64,000 nt of DNA from Prevotella veroralis DSM 19559 = JCM 6290 (GTDB lineage Bacteria; Bacteroidota; Bacteroidia; Bacteroidales; Bacteroidaceae). The notes under the pieces were generated by a model that ran no database searches, was not told the DNA's origin, and was given only the letters and a program-made list of their open reading frames with translations. A program made the position numbers and the translations under genes. The stretch lies in assembly GCF_000377625.1 (NCBI RefSeq), contig NZ_KB898325.1, forward strand, positions 491,005-555,004, read 5' to 3'. The stretch's first letter is position 1. Every line of letters starts with the position of its first letter. This document shows, in pieces, positions 17,338 to 27,251 of the stretch.

Positions 17338-20300
17338 TTATCGCACTTTACTCCCATTTAAGCGAACGCTGAACGATGTCCCTTTCTCCGTACTGATAAA
17401 CTCTGGGGCGTATGCACATTGAGCCGTGACAGTGCCCGTGGTATAAGTTCCTGAACGATCAAGATAATACTCCTGTTCTATCACATGCACGCCCTTTGGT
17501 AACATTCCGATAAACAAGTTAGTGCGATTATCTTTGACATCCAAATAATAAGAACAATCTCTACCATAACGATACCCACTCGTCTTATCAACAGGTTCCA
17601 TACAAGCGGCACGCTTATCAATAATTTGTACAAAATCGAGATCACGCGTACTAGTAAGCGTTATGCGCACTTTCACATGACTCCCCACCTGTAAAGCCCC
17701 AGCTTGTAAGGGGATGATTTCTCGCTTGACCTGCAATTCGCCCTTCTGGGCTTTTAGATCCTTGACGGATTGAATGGATTGAAAATAAAGGGCTCCAAAG
17801 CTGATATGAGTAGGTGAAAAAGATTGAGAATCAGACGTTAATTTTGTTTCATTATATTTATCATTCAACCACAATCGTCCCTCACCTGACAAAGACACAT
17901 CTCTTATTCCTTTCAATTTATCAGCACTGAAAATATGAGTTTCTGTATCTCTAAATGTATGAGCATCTGTAAGATATTTTCCATTCAAGAAAGCGTAGAT
18001 TGCATTCGCACTATTTATGGTCGTCAACCAGTATTGTGTTCGCTTCTCCTGCAAGAGCCATTGTTTCATTTGGGCAATCGTAAGACGATCTTCTGGCGTT
18101 ATCATTTGTAGGGCTTCAAGAGCCGACACGTGGGATGGAATCTTGTAATCAAGCCATGAATACCCAGCACGCTGACTATCATAATAACGCCCTTTGAGTT
18201 GGTCATAAACCGTGTATTGCTTCAACGTCTCTACGAGCTGGCGGGCTTCTTTTTGTTCACCATAGTGATAAAGAAGGATGGCTGATTGTGCCAACGAATA
18301 GATATCATACGTGGAGGCGTTTTTCTTTAAACTTCGTATAAGTTCTTTACCATGTTTTGTGAGCGTCTCCTTTGCGCCTCGCCCATCTAATGCGCGTAGG
18401 TAAAGTTCCTCTAAGTCGGTCTTTCCCTGTGCTAAATAATGAAAACCTTTCTCCATCATCTCATCAATAGCTCGCTGGTGCCCAATCATAGCGTTAAGGC
18501 GAATAAGGAGTTCCATGACGGTCTCAGTGACCCACCGATTGCCCGACATTCCCTTAAACCAAGCCCATGAGCCATCTGCTTGTTGGAGTTCACGCAATCG
18601 TTCTGTCAAGTCTTTCTCATATTCCGACATCTTTGCTTCGTTTAGGAAATCAACTAAAGCCAACTTCTGTTCGGTTTCTTTTTTTGCCGTCAAAGTCCAT
18701 GGTGTTTCTTGTAAAGACAGGGATTTTAATTCTTCATTTTTTTCAAGATTTGATGTAAGATGTTTTCTTTCCATACTATCTCTCACCTCAAACAAACTTG
18801 GATGAGCCTTTGCCAATTCATGCCCCAGCCTTGTGGTATAATACGCCATAGCCTGACAGATCGCACATCCATCCACAGGATGAGTATAAGCGTGTAAGGC
18901 ATCAATAATCATTGTCTCGGGGTGTTTCGTATATTCCACCCGCAGGCAAGGATAGATACCCCTATGCTCACCATTTGTCGGGAAAAGCTGATGGGGATGG
19001 AATGTCAGTTTTTCATTACCGACAAGTGTAAAAGGAATTGCTTGTGTAATGAGTTCTTTATTATCTAACACAGGGAGATAATGCTGTTCGCCATCACTCA
19101 CTTTTCCATCTGTCACTATGACTTTGCATACGAGCAAGGAGGGCGTATTATTCATTGCTGGGGTATAAGAAAATTTTACCACCTGCGTACTATCACTCTT
19201 CAGTTGGAAGGCTTGTGTCTCTGTATGGATGATTTTCTCATTCTCTGCATCGAGGAGGATAAGTGTGGCCTTTCCATCTATATTTTTATCCGTCACGTTA
19301 AATATTTTCGCACTCATACTCGCCTTATCTCCTAATCGAATGAATCGAGGGAGGTTCGTTTGAACCATCAGGTGTTTACGAGCCAATATCGATGAGCGAA
19401 TCAATCCAAATTTCATGTCTTGGGTATGCGCCAAACCCATGAATTGCCAAGAGGTTACGCTCTCTGGTAAGGTGAAATTGAGCGTAACATTCCCCTCTGT
19501 ATCACTCAGCAGATTAGGATAGAAGAAGGCTAGTTCCGTAAAATTCTTTCTTATCGGAAGGTTGGTCAAATGTTGTAATTCTTCAGGGGAAAGTGTCAAA
19601 GAGGAACTTGTCTTTTCTTCTGGGATATACATAGGAGAAGTAGGGGCACGTGAGCCATAAAGGGAAGAAACATTCTTTACAACGATCACACTTCCTGTCA
19701 AAGATTCTTTCTTCACAGAGCCATAACCTGTAACGACTACCTCCTGGAGTTGATCACTGTTTTCTTTCATGGTCATATCCAATCGTGAACCATAGACCTT
19801 ACGCACAACACTCTGCATGCCAATGTATGAGAACTGGAGCGTCTCGCCATAGTGCACCTTCAATCGGTAATGCCCGTCAATGTCGGTCACTGTTCCTAAT
19901 CCACTTCTCTCGCATGACATGACATTCGCCCCTATGATGGGTTCTCCATCTTCACCAACAACCTTACCTTCAACGATAAGTTTTGCGCCTCCAGCTAGCC
20001 CCATATCTAAGGAAGGATAATCGTAAGTGATTGAGGGTGAGTGAGAATAAATGCTCATGTAATGGTGTAATAGCTTGTCCATCCCTAACCATTCGGCACG
20101 AACCTCGGTCAGTCGATCGCCCAATGAAAACTTCCATTGATTCTCGGCAATCCCATCTAAAGCCCTGTCATAGAGTGTCGCCATTAACTGGGCACGCACA
20201 GGATGACCATCGGGGGTAGAAACCTTCAACCTCCATGTTTCTTTATCTCCTGGCACGAGTCTATCACGGAAAGTGGTCCATGAGAGATTCAAATTTTTAT

Positions 20301-22950
20301 CATCGAGCCGACGATTAATCGTTTGATAAAAACTAAGGAATTGCCCATCTACATAGTAAGCATAACAAATGGTAATACCATCCCCATATTCTGGACGATA
20401 AGTAAATGTGCGATTGACGATGGTATCGCTCAATTCTAACGTTCCATTTTCTAATGTTTTTTCAGAGGTAAAAATGGAATAAAGCACGTGGATATTTCTC
20501 TTGCTCGTGCCGAAATAAACTTTTACAGAGGAGTTATCACCTTCTCCAAAATCAGAGCCTGTGGCATAGAACCACCCATTCATCTCTTCACACGGATGCT
20601 TATCATTTTCATCGAAGAGAATGAACGAATAACGAGCCGTATCACCCTCACAAGTCGCTATGAGCTCATTCCAACCTTTCTTTACATTTGTAGGCAAAGG
20701 TAGGGTGATAACACCGACAGAATGGTTTTCTGGTTTGTCTGAAGTTTTCTCACTGGTCTCACAAGATTGAACCTCACTTTCATAGCCTTTCAACCAATAC
20801 TTAACTCGACCTTTCTGTAATACTCCACACCTGTTTGTAAGCAAGAAACAGAGTTGGGGCAAGTGATGAAGTTCTACTCGATAATCGCCATCTGATTGAA
20901 TCGTTAGATGAGCCCGTTTGTCATCGGCATAGACAGTATAATTAAACGTCTGTTGTTCACCAGTACCATCAGTAAGCGTACCATTGATTGAGAAGAAATT
21001 ACGTGACACACCTGTCCTTACCGAACTATCGAGTTTCATTGGAATCAAGAATTGCCCTCTGTTATCAGTAAAGAGTGTATCTGGCTTTGTATCAGACAGA
21101 TAGGTTCTATTTATGACCACCCTCGCACGTCTTACAGGTTCGCCCATCAGATTTTGAGCCTTACCTTCTAGCGTGATACTATCGCCTAAAGCATAGCGCA
21201 TTGTTGGTTTGGAAATCTCAATGGTGAATGTGGGGCGTTTGTATTCTTCCACACGGAAGTAAGCCACATTCCACCCTACTCCTATCGTATAAGCGCCATT
21301 GAGCGTTTTATTAGGTAAGGTAAAGGAGGTGTGTGCCGTGCCATAATCATCCGTAAAAATACTGACAGAATCGAGAATTTCTCCTTGTGGATTACGCAAG
21401 TATAGTTTTGTAAGTGCATTACTCCAAGCCTTTGTTTTTGTATGATTTATTTGATGACGAATAACCCCCACGTGGACAATCTGACCAGGACGATAGACTC
21501 CTCTGTCAAGAAAAATATTCATGCGTGTGGTATCTGCTTTGTCAAGATTATAATCACTCAACTGGTTCACATCAATGGGAGGAAGATGAGCGCCCTCTGG
21601 CGTAATAACATATAAGGAGGTGGAATCTTCATAATCATAGAGACGTAATTCGCCCTGATCATTCACAGCTATCGGTTTACCCTTATCCAACTGGATAGAA
21701 GCATTGCGAATGGGTTGACTGTCTTTTGCTCGCACGATTGCCAAACGAAGTGTATCACCAGCTTGTGGAAGGCTCATTAATCGAATGTCACTAACGAAAA
21801 ACATTGTTCGCTCACCTATCGTCTTAGGATAAGTCTTCAATTCAAGAAGATACATACCAGCCTTGAATTTTGGTAATTTAATTTCATCTCGATACTGGCG
21901 TAAACGATTGGTATTTGTTAAATTATATGTCTGTGAAAAGCATTTCCTACTATGTATCGTTTCGTGCTCCACCATATCGTCTATATCATTGTCTTCCCAA
22001 TTAAGATTTTTCTCTTTAATTTTTCGTACAATTACTTTTACATTGTTTACATTCTTATACGCCAACGTAAGACTAATCTCTTCATCAGTTGACCAAAGTG
22101 AGCGTTCTTGGGAAAGAGATAGAGAGGAACGTGTCATATCAGACACCATTTGTCGAAGAATATTGACACGAGGATAAGAAGTCCACTGACAAATGGCTCG
22201 CTCGGCATTAGCCAGTAAAACACTATCATTCACAAGCGCGTATTCTCGCTGGAGCTGACAAAAAAGGATTGACGCCTCAGCCCCCTCCTTAATGTCATGA
22301 AAAGCCTGTGCAAGAGAATCTAACTGATGAAGATAATTTGACTTTAAAAGACTGGCTTTATCCGTTGGTGCATTTTGTTTTAATCTCTCTAGGGCTGTAA
22401 AAAAGGTGGCTGGTCGATTACCCACACGCGAATAATAAGAATTGAGCGTGGAGAAATCACCCAAAGTATAGCCTATTATATGCAAGAGATCATAATGAAA
22501 ATACTTGTCAATCGTGTTCCCCTTTGTTTTCACACGTGTGTGCGCCAAGAGTTCAGGGTGAGCCAAAGCAAGTTGAGCATACGCTTGCCCATCAGGACTA
22601 TCACTTTGCCCCAATGCACAAAGTAATGTACTATAAATGGAGGAGAGTACGGGCTCATTCTTACGCACAAATGCTTCACGTTTTTTCAATCGTTCAGCAT
22701 AAGGCAAGAGACTATCTGGAGCCCAATTCATCGTCACCATACGGCGTTCAACGCCAGCATTCAGAAGGATGTCATATCGTTTTTCTTGTTCAGCTTTTAG
22801 CATTAGATCGTCATACGCTCGTATTGCATCCTGTGGTTTACTTTGTGCAATACTTTGCGCATTATCCCACATTTGTTCAATCTTCTGTGCTCTTAGACCG
22901 AGAGAAAAGAACATCAAAAGGGGAATCAATAAACTTATAATCTTTCTCAT
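17338..22950 (-). CDS. Alpha-2-macroglobulin family protein with SusC-like insert
   Basis: A 1870-residue exported protein with a signal peptide (cleavage near residue 21, after LRA). MG2-type macroglobulin domains run through the middle (for example RGVYRPGQIVHVGVIRH at about 490) and the C-terminal half has the alpha-2-macroglobulin core ending in a receptor-binding-like domain. Where a bait-like region is expected, residues about 990-1095 instead form a carboxypeptidase D regulatory-like domain plus plug start (VEGKVVGEDGEPIIGANV, then QEVVVTGYG), as found at the N-terminus of SusC proteins. The usual thioester CxEQ is absent; the matching site near residue 1360 reads GCAICQ. Bacterial relatives are thought to trap or inhibit proteases in the envelope. 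Its own promoter lies at 23149-23180. Confidence 0.88.
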   Translation of the reverse strand: MRKIISLLIPLLMFFSLGLRAQKIEQMWDNAQSIAQSKPQDAIRAYDDLMLKAEQEKRYDILLNAGVERRMVTMNWAPDSLLPYAERLKKREAFVRKNEPVLSSIYSTLLCALGQSDSPDGQAYAQLALAHPELLAHTRVKTKGNTIDKYFHYDLLHIIGYTLGDFSTLNSYYSRVGNRPATFFTALERLKQNAPTDKASLLKSNYLHQLDSLAQAFHDIKEGAEASILFCQLQREYALVNDSVLLANAERAICQWTSYPRVNILRQMVSDMTRSSLSLSQERSLWSTDEEISLTLAYKNVNNVKVIVRKIKEKNLNWEDNDIDDMVEHETIHSRKCFSQTYNLTNTNRLRQYRDEIKLPKFKAGMYLLELKTYPKTIGERTMFFVSDIRLMSLPQAGDTLRLAIVRAKDSQPIRNASIQLDKGKPIAVNDQGELRLYDYEDSTSLYVITPEGAHLPPIDVNQLSDYNLDKADTTRMNIFLDRGVYRPGQIVHVGVIRHQINHTKTKAWSNALTKLYLRNPQGEILDSVSIFTDDYGTAHTSFTLPNKTLNGAYTIGVGWNVAYFRVEEYKRPTFTIEISKPTMRYALGDSITLEGKAQNLMGEPVRRARVVINRTYLSDTKPDTLFTDNRGQFLIPMKLDSSVRTGVSRNFFSINGTLTDGTGEQQTFNYTVYADDKRAHLTIQSDGDYRVELHHLPQLCFLLTNRCGVLQKGRVKYWLKGYESEVQSCETSEKTSDKPENHSVGVITLPLPTNVKKGWNELIATCEGDTARYSFILFDENDKHPCEEMNGWFYATGSDFGEGDNSSVKVYFGTSKRNIHVLYSIFTSEKTLENGTLELSDTIVNRTFTYRPEYGDGITICYAYYVDGQFLSFYQTINRRLDDKNLNLSWTTFRDRLVPGDKETWRLKVSTPDGHPVRAQLMATLYDRALDGIAENQWKFSLGDRLTEVRAEWLGMDKLLHHYMSIYSHSPSITYDYPSLDMGLAGGAKLIVEGKVVGEDGEPIIGANVMSCERSGLGTVTDIDGHYRLKVHYGETLQFSYIGMQSVVRKVYGSRLDMTMKENSDQLQEVVVTGYGSVKKESLTGSVIVVKNVSSLYGSRAPTSPMYIPEEKTSSSLTLSPEELQHLTNLPIRKNFTELAFFYPNLLSDTEGNVTLNFTLPESVTSWQFMGLAHTQDMKFGLIRSSILARKHLMVQTNLPRFIRLGDKASMSAKIFNVTDKNIDGKATLILLDAENEKIIHTETQAFQLKSDSTQVVKFSYTPAMNNTPSLLVCKVIVTDGKVSDGEQHYLPVLDNKELITQAIPFTLVGNEKLTFHPHQLFPTNGEHRGIYPCLRVEYTKHPETMIIDALHAYTHPVDGCAICQAMAYYTTRLGHELAKAHPSLFEVRDSMERKHLTSNLEKNEELKSLSLQETPWTLTAKKETEQKLALVDFLNEAKMSEYEKDLTERLRELQQADGSWAWFKGMSGNRWVTETVMELLIRLNAMIGHQRAIDEMMEKGFHYLAQGKTDLEELYLRALDGRGAKETLTKHGKELIRSLKKNASTYDIYSLAQSAILLYHYGEQKEARQLVETLKQYTVYDQLKGRYYDSQRAGYSWLDYKIPSHVSALEALQMITPEDRLTIAQMKQWLLQEKRTQYWLTTINSANAIYAFLNGKYLTDAHTFRDTETHIFSADKLKGIRDVSLSGEGRLWLNDKYNETKLTSDSQSFSPTHISFGALYFQSIQSVKDLKAQKGELQVKREIIPLQAGALQVGSHVKVRITLTSTRDLDFVQIIDKRAACMEPVDKTSGYRYGRDCSYYLDVKDNRTNLFIGMLPKGVHVIEQEYYLDRSGTYTTGTVTAQCAYAPEFISTEKGTSFSVRLNGSKVR

Positions 22951-23148
22951 CTTATGGTTATTTGAGTAAATAAAATTTCAATGTTGGAATACGAAGAAAG
23001 AATGACGTTTTTAGACAGAATGACAAAAGAACATATTGTTTATTGACAGATTATAATTTTAGACAGAATGACAAAAGAACATATTTTATAACAGATTTTG
23101 AAACACAAAACTTGAAGCATTGAACTTTAAAGGTCAATGATACAAATG
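22951..23148 (-). promoter_or_regulatory. Long 5' leader of the alpha-2-macroglobulin gene
   Basis: From the promoter at 23149-23180 the transcript would carry a leader of about 190 bases. It contains a perfect 29-base direct repeat (23009-23037 and 23057-23085). No known riboswitch is recognised. Confidence 0.45.
23009..23085. repeat. 29-bp perfect direct repeat
   Basis: TTTTAGACAGAATGACAAAA continuing to AGAACATATT occurs at 23009-23037 and 23057-23085, offset 48. Related GACAGA and AACATATT words recur at 60432-60560. Confidence 0.85.
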
Positions 23149-23180
23149 CAAAGGTAATTGATATAATGCTTTAAAAGCAA
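23149..23180 (-). promoter_or_regulatory. Promoter of alpha-2-macroglobulin gene
   Basis: On the minus strand TTG (23178-23180) and TACCTTTG (23149-23156), 21 bases apart. Confidence 0.7.
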
Positions 23181-23222
23181 TGTTCCAAGTTCAATGATTA
23201 AAAGGTCAAAAAGCTCAATGGT

Positions 23223-23609
23223 CTATTGCTCGTATTTCAATAGATATGCGATGTTAGCCTTCTCAAACTTATTCAATTCTCGTGGACTAACCTCATTCTT
23301 CGTTGGGCGATACCATGATTGAGAAAGGAAATATCTACGAAGACGAGCGTCTTGGAATCGACGACCATGACGCGCATAAATAGAGTTCTTCAATACTCTT
23401 ATCTGACCACAATCAAGATACGCAATGTCATTATAAGTAACATAACGCAAAGACAAATAATCGTATTGCGTTCCCCACACAACACCTGGTTGATAATTAC
23501 GATAGGTTGTTGTGCGTCTCGGAATAGATGGTATCTGAGCCATTGCGCTTAATGATAACAAACAGAAGGATACCATGAAGAATACTTTTCTAAATAATTT
23601 TGCGTTCAT
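23223..23609 (-). CDS. YARHG domain secreted protein
   Basis: A 128-residue protein with a signal peptide (cleavage after SAMA, near residue 24). Residues about 76-126 form a YARHG domain: NSIYARHGRRF, then RRYFLSQSWYRP and LNKFEKANI. The domain is found in extracellular bacterial proteins and is thought to act outside the cytoplasm; its ligand is not known. The gene stands alone upstream of the alpha-2-macroglobulin promoter on the same strand. Confidence 0.85.
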   Translation of the reverse strand: MNAKLFRKVFFMVSFCLLSLSAMAQIPSIPRRTTTYRNYQPGVVWGTQYDYLSLRYVTYNDIAYLDCGQIRVLKNSIYARHGRRFQDARLRRYFLSQSWYRPTKNEVSPRELNKFEKANIAYLLKYEQ

Positions 23610-23835
23610 AATTACGTTTATTTTGATGACTGCACAAATATAAATATTTTATTTGAAAATAACAAGTAAACGGGTGAATAAGTAAACGAGTGGACAAGTG
23701 AATGGGTTAACAAGTAAATGAGTTAACAAGTGAACGGGTGGACAAGTAAACGCATCAGTGGGCAAATCATAGTAATAACTCGTAAACCCGTCAACTTGTC
23801 AACTTATCAACTTATCAACTTGTCAACTCGAATAC
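23610..23835. other. Intergenic region between divergent genes
   Basis: Almost entirely the ACAAGT-type repeat described at 23661-23830; no gene is seen. Confidence 0.6.
23661..23830. repeat. ACAAGT-type degenerate repeats in mirrored halves
   Basis: Left half (23661-23751) repeats words like AACAAGTAAACGGGTG; right half (23778-23830) repeats the reverse-complement word TCAACTTGTCAACTTATCAA. A second set of the same words lies inside the next gene. Confidence 0.8.
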
Positions 23836-23866
23836 TTGCTTACTTACATTATTAATCGTATCTTTG
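23836..23866 (+). promoter_or_regulatory. Promoter of M3 peptidase gene
   Basis: TTG at 23836-23838 and TATCTTTG at 23859-23866 with a 20-base gap, 30 bases before the ATG. Confidence 0.75.
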
Positions 23867-23895
23867 CGGATATAAACACCTAACACCTATGTAAA

Positions 23896-26142
23896 ATGAA
23901 ACAGAACTTAAAGAATGTAATGATTGCCGCAGGGCTTGTTTGTACGACTCTTACAGGGCAAGCACAAACGTCGAAGGGGCATAGTGCACAGATTGTTAGT
24001 AATTCACTTATGAAACAGAGTACATTACCTTTCAATGCCCCTGATTTCAGTAAAATCAAGGGGAATGATTATCTTCCAGCCATTCGCATGGCGATTGATG
24101 AACAGAGGGAAGAGATAAAAAAAATTACAGATAATAAGCAAAAGCCAACCTTCACTAACACCATATTGGCTTATGAACGAAGTGGAAAGAACCTAGAGCG
24201 TATATCAAATATTTTCTATGCGTTGGTATCAGCTGATAAGACACCAGAAATTGAGAAGGCGCAAGGAACCATCGTTCCACTGATGACCGACTTTGAGAAT
24301 GAGATTAAATTTAATCAGAAGTTCTTTCAACGTGTGAAATATGTTTACGACCATGAGTACACAAAGCTCACGGGAGAAGATAAGAAACTACTGGAAGTGG
24401 TTTATAAAAGTTTTACTCATGCGGGGGCTTTACTTCCAAAAGAGAAGATGGCTCGTATGCAGGAGATTAATAAGGAGTTAGCCACACTCCAACAAGAGTT
24501 TGGTGATATGTTACCCAAAGCTGGAAACGAAGCCACTGTATGGGTCAACGATATCAAAGAACTATCAGGATTGAGCGAGGCTGATATAGCCCAATGCAAG
24601 AAGGATGCAGAGAGTCGTGGAGGAAAAGCGCCTTATTGTATTGTAATTACAAATACCACCCAACAACCAATCCTTGCTAGTCTTGATAATCGTAATCTGC
24701 GTGAGCGTGTTTATAATGCGTCTATCCATCGCACGGATGGCACAGGGGCTTACAACACATTCCCTATCATTGTAAAGATTGCTCGCTTGCGTGCAGAGAA
24801 GGCTCAACTGATGGGTTATAAGAATTATGCGTCTTATTCGTTGGAGAATACGATGGCGAAAAATACAGACAATGTATATGCTTTTCTTCGTCAGATGATT
24901 GAGGCTTATCAACCAAAGTCAGAGGCGCAAACAAAGGCGATTGAAGAGTATATGAATAGACAAGTGAACAAGTTGACAGGTGAACAAGTAGACAAGTTGA
25001 CAAGTGAGCAAGTAAACAAGTCAACAAGTGGACAAGTTAATGCAAGTAACTCGTCAACTATTAAACCTATCAACTCGTCAATTTCTCTCCAACCTTATGA
25101 TCGCTTCTATTATTCGGCAAAGATGAAGAAGGACCAGTATAGCTTTTCAGATGATGACGTGAAGCCTTACTTCAACCTTGATTCAGTCCTTGTGAATGGT
25201 ATCTTCTATGCCGCTCATCGTGTCTATGGTCTTAGCTTCCGTGAACGCAAGGATATCCCTACTTATAACAAGGATATGAAAGTGTTTGACGTGCTTGATG
25301 CTGATGGCAAGCAATTAGCTTTATTCTATTGCGATTACTTCCGTCGTCCAACAAAACGAGGTGGTGCATGGATGAGTGCTTTCCTCAAACAAAGTTCAGA
25401 TAGAAATCAAATACCATTAATATATAATGTATGTAACTTTGCCAAAGCACCTGAGGGTCAACCAACGCTTTTAACGTGGGATGAGACTCAAACAATGTTC
25501 CACGAATTTGGACACGCTTTGCATGGTATGCTTTCTAATTGTAAATATAATACATTGAGTGGCACGGCCGTGTCACGTGATTTCGTTGAAATGCCATCAC
25601 AATTCAATGAGTCGTTCGCCAGCATTCCAGAAGTATTCAATCACTATGCACGCCATTACAAAACCAACGAACCAATGCCTGATGCTTTGCGTGAGAAGAT
25701 GCTCGGTTCGCTCAATTTCCTTTCAGCTTATTCATTGGGTGAAAATCTTGCAGCTACTTGCTTAGACATGGCGTGGCATTGCCTCTCACCTTCTGATGTT
25801 CCAACGGCTCAAGAAGCACCAGAATTTGAAAAGAAGGTATTGTCAGAAATTGGTCTACTGAACAATCAAATCCCACCACGCTATTCCACTTCTTACTTCA
25901 ACCATATCTGGGGTGGAGGCTATGCGGCTGGTTATTATAGCTATCTATGGAGTGAGGTCTTAGCAGTAAATATTGCTGACTATTTTGCTGAACATGGAGC
26001 ATTGACACGCAAGGTGGGTGATGACTTCCGACAGAAGATTCTCTCACGTGGAAACACTCGAGATCTAATGACAATCTTCTCCGATTTCACAGGTCTGAAA
26101 GCACCTAACACAAAGGCTTTATTGAAGGCAAGGGGGATGTAA
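23896..26142 (+). CDS. dcp: M3 family peptidyl-dipeptidase (Dcp-like)
   Basis: A 748-residue protein with a signal peptide (cleavage near residue 24, after GQA), so probably periplasmic. The M3 zinc motif HEFGHALHG starts at residue 536, and the family tail RYSTSYFNHIWGGGYAAGYYSYLW follows; dipeptidyl carboxypeptidases release C-terminal dipeptides. Residues about 354-396 are an odd low-complexity run rich in Gln, Val, Asn, Lys, Ser and Thr (RQVNKLTGEQVDKLTSEQV). They are encoded by the same ACAAGT-type repeat found upstream of the gene. The insert replaces what is normally a short loop before LQPYDRFYYSAK. The frame is intact and the catalytic site unaffected, so activity is plausible. Confidence 0.88.
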   Translation: MKQNLKNVMIAAGLVCTTLTGQAQTSKGHSAQIVSNSLMKQSTLPFNAPDFSKIKGNDYLPAIRMAIDEQREEIKKITDNKQKPTFTNTILAYERSGKNLERISNIFYALVSADKTPEIEKAQGTIVPLMTDFENEIKFNQKFFQRVKYVYDHEYTKLTGEDKKLLEVVYKSFTHAGALLPKEKMARMQEINKELATLQQEFGDMLPKAGNEATVWVNDIKELSGLSEADIAQCKKDAESRGGKAPYCIVITNTTQQPILASLDNRNLRERVYNASIHRTDGTGAYNTFPIIVKIARLRAEKAQLMGYKNYASYSLENTMAKNTDNVYAFLRQMIEAYQPKSEAQTKAIEEYMNRQVNKLTGEQVDKLTSEQVNKSTSGQVNASNSSTIKPINSSISLQPYDRFYYSAKMKKDQYSFSDDDVKPYFNLDSVLVNGIFYAAHRVYGLSFRERKDIPTYNKDMKVFDVLDADGKQLALFYCDYFRRPTKRGGAWMSAFLKQSSDRNQIPLIYNVCNFAKAPEGQPTLLTWDETQTMFHEFGHALHGMLSNCKYNTLSGTAVSRDFVEMPSQFNESFASIPEVFNHYARHYKTNEPMPDALREKMLGSLNFLSAYSLGENLAATCLDMAWHCLSPSDVPTAQEAPEFEKKVLSEIGLLNNQIPPRYSTSYFNHIWGGGYAAGYYSYLWSEVLAVNIADYFAEHGALTRKVGDDFRQKILSRGNTRDLMTIFSDFTGLKAPNTKALLKARGM
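24955..25081 (+). repeat. ACAAGT-type repeat inside the M3 peptidase gene
   Basis: In-frame copies of GTGAACAAGTTGACA-like words, ending in TCAACTCGTCAA words like the intergenic set at 23778-23830. Confidence 0.85.
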
Positions 26143-26244
26143 AAGTCTCCCTCAACCACCTCCATCAGTAATTCTGTGTCATCGAACTCGATAAGCGTCG
26201 CAAATGCGTGGGATTGAGCATGAAGAATATTAAACAAATAGAAT

Positions 26245-27240
26245 ATGAATCAGACAAAGAAAATCCTTGCCTACTTAGGTTGTATCGCGTTTACCATCTT
26301 GGGCGTATGGCTTCTTACCATAGAAAACCCCACCACAACTTATCCACTATGGACAATAAGAGTTGCTGGCATCCTCTCCATCATCTTCTTTGGTGGCGGC
26401 GGTTTGTTTATGGCTTATAAAAAGGTAAAACTTCTCATAAACCATAAGAAAGAAATAGAATTTACCGATAGAGGTATCTCTATCTGCGGAGCTGAGGAAA
26501 TATTATGGAACGAGATTGCCGACTTCTCCCTAATACGTTTTAAAGGTAACAGGTTGATAACCATCCAGATGAAAGACTCTGAAAAGGTTATCGCAAACGA
26601 ATCTTCATGGATAAAACGTAAGACTATGGAGTATAACCTCAAGACTATCAACGCCCTCTACTCCTTCCCTGCCTATATGCTGGATGGACAAGCTGAAGAA
26701 GCACTTGCATTATGCAAACAGAAGTTAAAAAACATAAATAATATAACAAATAACACTATTTCAAGCCCTCCTCCCTTTGGGAGGAGCTGGAGGTGGGTAT
26801 CAGCTATGCATGACATTATAAGAAGTTTTATAGGCTTAACATTGGTTCATATAGGTGCTGCACTTCGCTTCATCTATCATCGCTTTATTATCAGAGACAA
26901 ATATAGTTATCATTCTCTGATAACAGAATCGCCAGTGTTTGATTGCTCCAAAAAATCATACAAAGAACAATTTGAGAAATGGAAACAGAGACAAATTCAA
27001 CGTAATCAAGCATACGATATAGACCTGAATGAGGAACAACAACAAACACTCGAAATGTTACTCAAAGAAGGTAGAAGTAAGAAAGAGATAATACAAGGTA
27101 TGATTGAAACTGGCGAATTAAAGCTAATAGATATTGACATTTACCCTCGTAATCCCGAGTACTTCTCCAATCGTGTCCTTGATGGTATCATTGGCTTATG
27201 CTTCCTTATCATATTAATCCTCATCATTCACTACATCTAA
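26245..27240 (+). CDS. STM3941-like membrane protein fused to a second ORF
   Basis: A 331-residue product. Residues 1-170 look like the STM3941 family: two N-terminal membrane helices (KILAYLGCIAFTILGVWLL and the next), then a PH-like stretch with KEIEFTDRGISICGAEEILW. Residues about 171-187 (SPPPFGRSWRWVS) are encoded by a copy of the dispersed hairpin repeat at 26764-26803. From M188 on a different-looking region begins (MHDIIRSFIGLTLVHIGA), with a Glu/Gln-rich helix and a C-terminal membrane helix. Two once-separate genes may have been joined by the repeat, or the repeat may have extended a linker. Function is unknown. It heads a run of small membrane-protein genes on the plus strand. Confidence 0.65.
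   Translation: MNQTKKILAYLGCIAFTILGVWLLTIENPTTTYPLWTIRVAGILSIIFFGGGGLFMAYKKVKLLINHKKEIEFTDRGISICGAEEILWNEIADFSLIRFKGNRLITIQMKDSEKVIANESSWIKRKTMEYNLKTINALYSFPAYMLDGQAEEALALCKQKLKNINNITNNTISSPPPFGRSWRWVSAMHDIIRSFIGLTLVHIGAALRFIYHRFIIRDKYSYHSLITESPVFDCSKKSYKEQFEKWKQRQIQRNQAYDIDLNEEQQQTLEMLLKEGRSKKEIIQGMIETGELKLIDIDIYPRNPEYFSNRVLDGIIGLCFLIILILIIHYI
26764..26803 (+). repeat. Hairpin repeat, CTCCTCCC variant, inside a gene
   Basis: AGCCCTCCTCCCTTTGGGAG followed by GAGCTGGAGGTGGG, nearly the same as the copies at 28250 and 28453. Confidence 0.9.
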
Positions 27241-27251
27241 CTCAAAAGAAT

